Shown here one piece after another: positions 15,851 to 21,223 of a stretch of DNA of 21,223 nucleotides. This stretch comes from JBKEDH01 sp047975295 (GTDB lineage: Bacteria; Bacteroidota; Bacteroidia; Flavobacteriales; Flavobacteriaceae): positions 1 to 21,223 of the forward strand of contig JBKEDH010000128.1 of NCBI GenBank assembly GCA_047975295.1, read 5' to 3'. The notes under the pieces are model-generated. The model searched no databases. It was not told the DNA's origin and was given only the letters and a program-made list of their open reading frames with translations. The number at the start of each line of letters is the position of its first letter. The first letter of the stretch is position 1. Both the position numbers and the translations under genes were made by a program.

Positions 15851-15886
15851 CTATAATGTGTGTGATATTTGTATATTCTATGGGAT

Positions 15887-16615
15887 CTATTTAAAAATCA
15901 TGATTAGGCGGTCGGAAGTTTTTGTATAAAACTTGTTTAATTTATAATCGCCAAAAACGTCAAGCAAATATACACCAGCCTGTTCAAAAAGCAACTCAAA
16001 ATCGTTTAAAGTAAGTGCTCTTACACGTTCTTGGAAATTATAATCGTTTCCGTTAAAATTAAAGTTTATGTCTTTTGTTATATAACCGTCTTTTACATAG
16101 CGTTTTAGGTTAAACCTAATATTGTCGATTACTTTGGTTTCTTCGGGAACCAAATTGTCGATTACAAACGCACTATTCATAAAATCGATAACACCAAAAC
16201 CAGTTTCATTCAAGTTTGTCTTTATGGCTTTTATGGTATTTAAGTTGTCCATATCGTTATCGAAATACCCAAAGCTGGTAAACAGGTTAAAAACGGCATC
16301 GAATGTTTTATTGTAAGGTTTGCGCATATCGTGCAAAACAAAGTGTAGGCGGTGGTTTTCAAATTGTTTGGCAAAATCGATATTGTTTTCGCTTATGTCC
16401 AGTCCCGTAACATCGAACCCCATTTTGTTCAAATATCGTGAATGTCTTCCTTTTCCGCAGGCCAAATCTAAAATAGTGCCACCTTCCGGAATGTTTAAAT
16501 AATCTGTTAGGGCATCCATAAACTGCTGGGCATCCTTATCGTCTCTATCTTTGTATAAAACATGGTAAAACGGTGTGTCGAACCATGATCTGTACCATTT
16601 GGTGGTAGTATCCAT
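15887..16615 (-). CDS. Class I SAM-dependent methyltransferase
   Basis: This 242-residue soluble methyltransferase has motif I, ILDLACGKGRHSRYLNKMG, at about 48-66 and the motif II acidic GLDIS at 71-75. Further on is MRKPYNKTFDAVFNLFTSFGYF, the motif IV region. The N-terminal WYRSWFDTPFYHVLYKDRD is typical of a widespread Bacteroidota group whose substrate is unknown. No nucleic-acid-binding domain is attached, so a small molecule or protein is as likely a target as RNA. It heads a unit with the ZIP gene and is divergent from the THUMP methyltransferase gene. Its leader probably contains the palindromic element at 16633-16722. Confidence 0.85.
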   Translation of the reverse strand: MDTTTKWYRSWFDTPFYHVLYKDRDDKDAQQFMDALTDYLNIPEGGTILDLACGKGRHSRYLNKMGFDVTGLDISENNIDFAKQFENHRLHFVLHDMRKPYNKTFDAVFNLFTSFGYFDNDMDNLNTIKAIKTNLNETGFGVIDFMNSAFVIDNLVPEETKVIDNIRFNLKRYVKDGYITKDINFNFNGNDYNFQERVRALTLNDFELLFEQAGVYLLDVFGDYKLNKFYTKTSDRLIMIFK

Positions 16616-16632
16616 ATATGTTCTATGGGGTT

Positions 16633-16746
16633 ACCCTATAAACGCCCCACTTTACCTTAACTTATTATTTGGTAGGCGTTTACAGGGTCGGGCTTTCCAC
16701 TATATCTGCCAATATATTGGCAGGATGCCGCTTCAATCCTTAACCC
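16633..16746. repeat. Structured intergenic palindromic element
   Basis: ACCCTATAAACGCC (16633-16646) is complementary at 13 of 14 positions to GGCGTTTACAGGGT (16675-16688). A perfect 16-base palindrome, TGCCAATATATTGGCA, follows at 16707-16722. It is bracketed by the loosely repeated GGCTTTCCACTATATC and GGATGCCGCTTCAATC. No protein is plausible here. The AGGGTCGGGCTTTCC and GCTTCAATCCTTAA stretches recall dispersed intergenic elements of Flavobacteriia (from memory). It would lie in the leader of the minus-strand methyltransferase gene. Confidence 0.55.
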
Positions 16747-16773
16747 AAATAAATTTAATATTTAAAACTCATG

Positions 16774-16781
16774 CAAAATTA
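16774..16781 (-). promoter_or_regulatory. Candidate -7 element for the methyltransferase-ZIP unit
   Basis: The minus strand reads TAATTTTG (TAnnTTTG). Its transcript would carry a leader of about 150 nt including the structured palindromes. No -33 box is evident. Confidence 0.3.
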
Positions 16782-16784
16782 CGC

Positions 16785-16792
16785 TATTTTTG
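16785..16792 (+). promoter_or_regulatory. Candidate -7 element for the THUMP methyltransferase gene
   Basis: TATTTTTG matches TAnnTTTG, 31 bases before the ATG at 16824. It nearly abuts the divergent minus-strand element, so the two transcripts would start back-to-back. Confidence 0.4.
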
Positions 16793-16823
16793 CTATCTAA
16801 AAAATCATAAGCATAATAACAAC

Positions 16824-17978
16824 ATGGCCGAAAACTTTACCATGATAGCCAAAACCCTTTTTGGTTTCGAAGATTTATTGGAAAAAGAGCTCTTACAGCT
16901 TGGTGCACAGGATATTAAAAAAGGAGTGCGGAGTGTGTCGTTTGTGGGCGATAAAGGGTTTATGTACAAAACCAATTTGGGCTTACGTACAGCAATAAAA
17001 ATATTGAAACCTATTGAAAGTTTTAAAATAAAGAATGAACAGGATCTGTACAACAAAATCTATGCGATGGACTGGACGCCATATTTAAAACCTACCGGAA
17101 CATTAGCGATAGAAACCACCTTACACTCTGATTTGTTTTCGCATTCCCTATTTATCTCGCAAAAAACCAAAGATGCCATAGTCGATAAATTTCGAGACAA
17201 TACAGGGCAGCGCCCCAATGTCGATTTAAAATTTCCCGATTTAAAAATCAATGTCCATATATCTAAAAATCATTGCAATATAGCTTTGGATACTTCGGGC
17301 GATTCCCTACATAAACGTGGCTATAAGTTGGCTACCAATATAGCACCTATAAACGAGGTGTTGGCGGCGGGTTTGGTTATGCTTTCGGGTTGGGACGGAC
17401 AAAGCGATTTTATGGATCCGATGTGTGGCTCGGGAACTGTACTTATCGAAGCGGCCATGATAGCCTGTAATATTCCGCCAAATCTTATGCGTAAAGAATT
17501 TGCTTTTGAGCGTTGGCAGGATTGGGATGTCGATTTGTTCGAAAAAATAGAAGCATCGTTACTTAGTAAAACCCGTGATTTTCATTATAGAATAATGGGC
17601 TTCGACAAGGCTCCAAGTGCAGTAAAAAAGGCGATAGAAAATGTAAAAAATGCCAATCTTGAAGATTTTGTTACTGTAAGGCACGAAGATTTTTTTAAAA
17701 CTCAAAAGTCAGGAAATGAAAAACTTCACATGGTGTTTAATCCGCCCTATGGCGAGCGTTTAAATATCGATTTGCAAGGTTTTTATAAAAGTATTGGCGA
17801 TACCTTAAAACAAAGTTACCCCAATACCGATGCTTGGTTTATTACCAGTAATTTGGAGGCTTTAAAACATGTTGGTTTACGGCCTTCGAGAAAAATCCAA
17901 CTGTATAATGCTAAATTGGAATCTAAATTTGTTAAATACGAAATTTATCAAGGAAGTAAAAAAGGAAAATATATGTAG
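16824..17978 (+). CDS. THUMP domain RNA guanine-N2-methyltransferase (RlmL/YpsC-like)
   Basis: This protein is 384 residues from the ATG at 16824. The open frame extends 83 codons further upstream, but through palindromic repeat DNA. The N-terminal ferredoxin-like and THUMP RNA-binding region spans about 5-160 and includes the opening MIAKTLFGFEDLLEKEL. The Rossmann-fold methyltransferase domain has DPMCGSGTVLIEAA at 198-211 and the catalytic NPPYGERL at 306-313, the NPPY type used for exocyclic amine methylation. Relatives methylate 23S rRNA G2445. Stand-alone members of this length lack the C-terminal RlmK domain of E. coli RlmL. The exact rRNA site is inferred from the family. Confidence 0.9.
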   Translation: MAENFTMIAKTLFGFEDLLEKELLQLGAQDIKKGVRSVSFVGDKGFMYKTNLGLRTAIKILKPIESFKIKNEQDLYNKIYAMDWTPYLKPTGTLAIETTLHSDLFSHSLFISQKTKDAIVDKFRDNTGQRPNVDLKFPDLKINVHISKNHCNIALDTSGDSLHKRGYKLATNIAPINEVLAAGLVMLSGWDGQSDFMDPMCGSGTVLIEAAMIACNIPPNLMRKEFAFERWQDWDVDLFEKIEASLLSKTRDFHYRIMGFDKAPSAVKKAIENVKNANLEDFVTVRHEDFFKTQKSGNEKLHMVFNPPYGERLNIDLQGFYKSIGDTLKQSYPNTDAWFITSNLEALKHVGLRPSRKIQLYNAKLESKFVKYEIYQGSKKGKYM

Positions 17979-18044
17979 AATTTTATCCGGCTAAGCTATG
18001 AGTAGTTGTGCGGTTTAGCAATTAATTTTGCAAATACACACCAA

Positions 18045-18059
18045 GTTGGAAATTCCAAC
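18045..18059. terminator. Short perfect inverted repeat after the THUMP methyltransferase
   Basis: GTTGGAA (18045-18051), one A, then TTCCAAC (18053-18059) form a palindrome, followed on the plus strand by GGAATTTTTAGG. It could end the methyltransferase transcript. With a one-base centre it would have to open to form a loop, so it may instead be a protein-binding site. Confidence 0.35.
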
Positions 18060-18100
18060 GGAATTTTTAGGGTAGGTGAGTAGGAGCAAGTTTAACTAAG

Positions 18101-18478
18101 TCACTCCCGAAATTCCTTTGGCGTAACACCCAATTTTTTTTTTTGATATATTGGGTAAAAAATAAACGGCTAGAGAAATTCATTTTGTCAGCAATTTCAG
18201 AAATGTTAAGGGTTTTATTTTGTAACAAAAACTCTATGCGTTCACGGGTAAAACGTTGAATCCATTCCGAAGCCGTAATTGCCGAGTTTTGTTTGCAAAC
18301 AAAATTCAAAAGCTTTGCGGTTATGTTCAATTTTTGGGTATAAAAACCAACTTTACGCTCTTGTATACAATGGAGCAAAACTAAATGCAGAAAGCGTTTG
18401 TACAGCGTTCCACTTTGAACAGTTCGTTTTCTTCGTTCAAAAGAATTTGAAAATATATTCCACATTTCAAATAGAAAA
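18101..18478 (-). pseudogene. AraC-family regulator, C-terminal fragment with frameshift
   Basis: The minus strand encodes an AraC-type helix-turn-helix region: LNISEIADKMNFSS and FFTQYIKKK, which in an uninterrupted gene would continue LGVTPKEFRE and stop at 18101. A run of 11 A residues (T-run at 18134-18144) throws the frame off by one, so the actual translation continues NWVLRQRNFG instead. Upstream, the coding similarity ends at about 18478 where the partial MITE-like copy B begins; the N-terminal sensor and a start codon are missing. About 125 codons remain. Family members activate nearby genes. The run-length error could be a sequencing artefact, but the 5' truncation is independent of it. 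Confidence 0.65.
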
Positions 18479-18587
18479 GGCTTTTTTGAACTGCATAGCA
18501 AGCAAGGCTACGGAGTAAGAAAAAGGCAAAAAAGAACTGAAAAAGGACAATTTTTTAGCAAATAGAAAAAGTTTAAACCACTTCATT
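18479..18587. mobile_element. Partial MITE-like element (copy B)
   Basis: This 109-base stretch matches 14984-15088 of copy A nearly base for base. Differences are a 4-base AGCA insertion near 18498-18504 and a few substitutions. It ends in one terminal repeat (AAAAAGTTTAAACCACTTC), but the opposite terminal repeat is missing where the AraC fragment begins. It is therefore half an element, lying at the breakpoint of a truncated gene. Confidence 0.7.
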
Positions 18588-18772
18588 TCTAAAATTGGAT
18601 ATTCTCTTGAATACAATTGCACATTAATACTTCAACTTTAGTTAGGAACATTGGCCATTAAAAATCTTTTTCAACCAACAAGACGTTCGCCTTACATCAA
18701 GTAAAATAACTTTTGGTGTTGTTTCCATTTTGATTTTCGATAATTAAATATTTTCAGAATAAATGTTCTGTA
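18588..18772. other. Non-coding patch, probable decayed DNA
   Basis: No open gene is seen. On the minus strand an ATG at 18728 begins METTPKVILLDV, like the start of a haloacid-dehalogenase-type hydrolase, but the frame degenerates within a few codons and stops. It may be a relic of a gene start or chance. Confidence 0.25.
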
Positions 18773-18989
18773 TATAGCATTATTAAAGAGATTTCGCCAC
18801 GTCCAATGTTGTTAATAGCAGGCGAAAATTTACATTATAAATATTTAAGTGAAGACATTTACAAATTAGCTTCCGAACCGAAAGAATTGATGATAATTTC
18901 AAATGCCGTTCACGTAGATTTGTATGACCAATTGAACAAAATCTCTTTTGAGAAAATAAAAATATTTTTTTGAAGAAAATTTGAAGTAA
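18773..18989 (+). pseudogene. C-terminal stub of an alpha/beta hydrolase
   Basis: The plus strand reads EISPRPMLLIAGENLHYKY, then SEDIYKLASEPKELMIISNA and VHVDLYDQLNKISFEKI, the C-terminal core of a YcjY-like alpha/beta hydrolase family, with the catalytic His in HVDLYD. The frame hits TGA at 18971-18973 because of a run of seven T. With six T it would end FFEENLK and stop at 18989. The N-terminal two thirds, including the nucleophile elbow, are gone and no start codon fits. It is a clear relic. The neighbouring AraC fragment may once have controlled it, as such pairs are common, but that is inference. Confidence 0.62.
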
Positions 18990-19088
18990 ACAAAAAAAAC
19001 TTGCGTAGAACATTGCATATGTGCAATAGCGGGTTAAGTGCCTAATCTAATAGCTGTACTTTTCTTGTCGCTACTTGTAAATTCATTC

Positions 19089-19096
19089 TATTTTTG
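19089..19096 (+). promoter_or_regulatory. Candidate promoter of the lipoprotein esterase gene
   Basis: TATTTTTG matches TAnnTTTG and has a TTG at 19065-19067, 21 bases upstream, close to the Bacteroidota -33/-7 spacing. It lies about 115 bases before the chosen ATG at 19210. This is the best-formed promoter candidate in the window. Confidence 0.45.
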
Positions 19097-19209
19097 TAAA
19101 TTTAACAAGTGAATTTGAAGTGCTTGCGTAAGTCTAACCCAAAACACTCAGCTTTGCTATTTATATGCATAAACTGTTGTACACAATAAGAACAATACCT
19201 AAAAATAAG

Positions 19210-20202
19210 ATGATTATAAATAGAATTTTAATAATAAGCATTTTAACAATATTATTTTCTTGCAAGTTGGAAACCAAAATAAATTCGCAAGAAACAGAAA
19301 ACACTACTTCCGAACAAACCGTAACTTGGAACAAAGCCTATGGAGGAGCCGATAAAGCATACGACACCGAACTTTTAAAATTTCGAGACGAAATTGCACC
19401 AAAATTTCAAACACTGGAATTTAAAGATAGTATAACAGGAAAAACGATGGCTTATAACCTGTATATTCCAAAAAACTATGACAAAAGCAAAACGTACCCA
19501 TTGGTTTTGTTTATGGCTGATGGAAGCACTACGGGAAAAGGTACAGAAGCACCTTTAAAGCAAGGATATGGTGGAATTATTTGGGCAACTGACGAAAGCC
19601 AATCCGAAAACCCGAGTTTTGTTTTGGTACCGTCTTATGTGGGACCCGAAAATGTGGTGAACGATAATTGGGAAACCAGCGAAGAAGTCGATATAACTTT
19701 AAGACTTCTTAAAAAGATAGTTTCGGAATATTTGATTGACCAAAACAGACTTTATACAACGGGACAATCTATGGGTGGAATGATTTCATTTTACTTAAAT
19801 GCTACAAATAAGGATTTATTTGCGGCTTCGATATTTGTAGGAAGTCAATGGGATATAAGTGTTTTGAAACCGCTGGTTAACGAAAAATTCTTTTATATCG
19901 TTTCCGCAGGCGACCCGAAAGCATCAAAAGGAATGATGGAAGTTGGCAAATTATTGACACAAAATGGAGTAAAGTTTGGTAAAACTGAATTTTCTGTCAA
20001 ACTCCCACAAATAGAACAAGAACAAAAAATAAGGGAATTATTAAAGGCAGATTATCCCATAAACTTCGTAGAATTTACCATAGGAACAGTTGGGCCAAAT
20101 GGCTCAACCGATTTCTCCGAACATATGTACTCTTTCGATTATGCTTACAAATTAAAAAGCGTGAGAGATTGGCTTTTTAAACAGACCAAAAACAGTAAAT
20201 AA
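19210..20202 (+). CDS. Secreted lipoprotein alpha/beta-hydrolase (esterase/peptidase-like)
   Basis: With the ATG at 19210 the protein is 330 residues and opens with a lipoprotein signal, MIINRILIISILTILFSC, whose lipobox LFSC gives Cys18. An earlier ATG (19165) would place 15 extra residues before it. The mature chain has an alpha/beta-hydrolase core: YNLYIPKNYDKSKTYPLVLF at about 82-101, the nucleophile elbow TTGQSMGG (Ser187), Asp235 in SAGDPKAS and His305 in FSEHMYSF. This is the serine-hydrolase triad layout of PHB-depolymerase/feruloyl-esterase-like proteins. Substrate is unknown. The protein is probably anchored in the outer membrane or exposed. It stands alone beside decayed genes and has its own candidate promoter. 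Confidence 0.82.
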   Translation: MIINRILIISILTILFSCKLETKINSQETENTTSEQTVTWNKAYGGADKAYDTELLKFRDEIAPKFQTLEFKDSITGKTMAYNLYIPKNYDKSKTYPLVLFMADGSTTGKGTEAPLKQGYGGIIWATDESQSENPSFVLVPSYVGPENVVNDNWETSEEVDITLRLLKKIVSEYLIDQNRLYTTGQSMGGMISFYLNATNKDLFAASIFVGSQWDISVLKPLVNEKFFYIVSAGDPKASKGMMEVGKLLTQNGVKFGKTEFSVKLPQIEQEQKIRELLKADYPINFVEFTIGTVGPNGSTDFSEHMYSFDYAYKLKSVRDWLFKQTKNSK

Positions 20203-20283
20203 AACGATAAGTTGAGGTGAAAAACAGTTATACAATGGCATTATTTCAACAAGAATAATGTAAAGTAGTATTGCAAAAAGGTA

Positions 20284-20306
20284 AAGATTTGTTTTTTAAA
20301 AATCTT
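20284..20306 (+). terminator. Weak hairpin downstream of the esterase gene
   Basis: AAGATTT (20284-20290) pairs with AAATCTT (20300-20306) around a 9-nt loop, followed by GGAGGTCTTTAAAACC. It may be a degraded member of the palindromic repeat class seen at 8340-8370 or a poor terminator. Confidence 0.25.
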
Positions 20307-20373
20307 GGAGGTCTTTAAAACCAACTTAATAAGTGGTAGTGGCAGCTTTTGTTGTGCACTAAATGTAGGGTAT

Positions 20374-21207
20374 TTAAATTTTAAATGTAATTACGGGTAG
20401 GTTGGCGTGGTTGGCAATATCTTCACCTATACTGCCTTCAAAAAAATGGGCAATACCCGTTTTTCCCCGTGTTGGTATGGCAATAATATCGGCACCTACT
20501 TTTAACGAAAAGTTCAGTACGCCGTTCTCGACCGTATAATCGGATACATATTGTACTTTTGACATATGATCGAGATTACCATCGGCTTCGTTAAAAAAAT
20601 TAGCCACACGCTGTTCTATCTCAACAGAGCTTTTAAAGCGTTCGTTGGGTAAGTTTACATAAACAAAATATAGGTTTGTGTCTTTTTTATCGAATAGATT
20701 AAGCACTTCTTTATAAGGTTTTATGGCATCGTTGGTAAAATCGCAGGCAAAAACCACAGTTTCAAAATTTATATTAATATTTTCACTTTTTACAATCAGA
20801 ACAGGGACTTCGGCGGTTCGTACCACACGTTCGGTATTCGATCCTACAAAAAACTCTTTAAAGCCGCTTGTACCGTGCGAACCCATAATAATTAAGTCGG
20901 CATTATGGGTCTTGGCCACTTCGGCAATTTCGCTAAACACTTTAAAAGGTTTTATTATGGGCGTTACTTTAATATCGTTTAAATAGTCTTTTTTTAAAAA
21001 AGACTCGAATTTTTGTTCGGATAACTGAATGAAAAAACGGGCTTTTTCGTATTGTAAACCGTCTGATGCTGTTAGCATGGTATCAGACATTTCCAACATG
21101 TGCAAGGCCAAGACTTCTGCTTCAAAACGTTTGGCAAATTTTGCTGCGGTTTTTAAGGCGTATTCAGAATGTTCTGAAAAATCGATGGGAACGATAATCT
21201 TTTTCAT
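20374..21207 (-). CDS. Tandem-domain universal stress protein (UspA family)
   Basis: This 277-residue cytoplasmic protein has two Usp domains. Domain 1 (about 1-140) starts MKKIIVPIDFSEHSEYAL and carries the ATP-binding G-2x-G-9x-G(S/T) motif intact: Gly109, Gly112, Gly122-Ser123 in MGSHGTSGFKEFFVGS. Domain 2 (about 147-277) starts VVFACDFTNDAIKP and has a partial motif (PTRGKTGIAHFFEGS) in which the first Gly is replaced, so only the first domain may bind ATP well. Such proteins help cells survive starvation and stress by an unclear mechanism. The gene is alone on its strand here; its promoter lies beyond the window. Confidence 0.92.
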   Translation of the reverse strand: MKKIIVPIDFSEHSEYALKTAAKFAKRFEAEVLALHMLEMSDTMLTASDGLQYEKARFFIQLSEQKFESFLKKDYLNDIKVTPIIKPFKVFSEIAEVAKTHNADLIIMGSHGTSGFKEFFVGSNTERVVRTAEVPVLIVKSENININFETVVFACDFTNDAIKPYKEVLNLFDKKDTNLYFVYVNLPNERFKSSVEIEQRVANFFNEADGNLDHMSKVQYVSDYTVENGVLNFSLKVGADIIAIPTRGKTGIAHFFEGSIGEDIANHANLPVITFKI

Positions 21208-21223
21208 AGTACAACGTTTTTTT

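Noticed and set aside
16575..16823. 83-codon upstream extension of the THUMP methyltransferase
   Set aside because: It would be translated from the palindromic element and overlap the divergent gene; the family N-terminus starts at the ATG at 16824.
18693..18728. Minus-strand start of a haloacid dehalogenase-like gene (METTPKVILLDV)
   Set aside because: Only a dozen suggestive residues before the frame degenerates; kept as a note in the decayed patch, not as a gene.
18783..19013. 76-codon minus-strand open frame
   Set aside because: Antisense to the alpha/beta-hydrolase remnant, whose plus-strand reading has clear family motifs.
19033..19140. Integron attC site (GTTAAGT and GTCTAAC look like core-site heptamers)
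   Set aside because: The heptamers are in the wrong order (GTTRRRY before RYYYAAC) on both strands and no integrase is present.

Overview
The window looks like a chromosomal segment of a marine-type Flavobacteriaceae (phylum Bacteroidota). The base composition is visibly AT-rich, candidate promoters follow the Bacteroidota TAnnTTTG pattern, and most genes lack a strong Shine-Dalgarno. Marker families agree: a PorV/PorQ-family outer-membrane protein, an Lnb-type (DUF4105) protein, a NagB fused to a PIG-L domain, and a purL N-terminus of Bacteroidota type. All family calls come from reading motifs; no database was searched.

Layout. (1) 1-1501: the truncated 5' end of purL on the minus strand, divergent from an acyltransferase-3 membrane protein. 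(2) 1610-7791, all minus: an amino-sugar operon transcribed right to left as nucleotidyltransferase, NahK-like kinase, FucP/NagP-type MFS transporter, NagB-PIG-L fusion, then a cytoplasmic CBM9-like protein. The MFS would import an N-acetylhexosamine. The kinase and nucleotidyltransferase would give a sugar-1-phosphate and then an NDP-sugar, while the NagB fusion would feed the 6-phosphate branch into glycolysis. A perfect 16-bp palindrome upstream is a candidate operator. (3) 7792-8544: non-coding DNA with the decayed C-terminus of a carbohydrate-active protein and a 31-bp palindromic repeat. (4) 8545-10341: a secreted TPR protein. (5) 10350-14364: an envelope block, with PorV/Q-like plus Lnb-like genes on minus and, divergently, pssA plus a DUF808/YedI membrane protein on plus. 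(6) 14475-17978: DUF4268 protein, a short inverted-repeat element (MITE-like), ZIP metal transporter, small-molecule or protein methyltransferase, a structured palindromic element, and a THUMP-type RNA methyltransferase. (7) 17979-19209: a decayed accessory patch with a truncated, frameshifted AraC regulator, a second partial MITE-like copy, and the C-terminal stub of an alpha/beta hydrolase. (8) 19210-20202: a lipoprotein esterase. (9) 20374-21207: a tandem-domain universal stress protein.

No tRNA, rRNA, CRISPR array or intact transposase was seen. The most interesting parts are the amino-sugar operon, with its bifunctional NagB fusion, parallel 1-phosphate route and putative operator, and the pair of MITE-like elements next to gene decay. 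I did not find a convincing wholly new defence or biosynthetic system.
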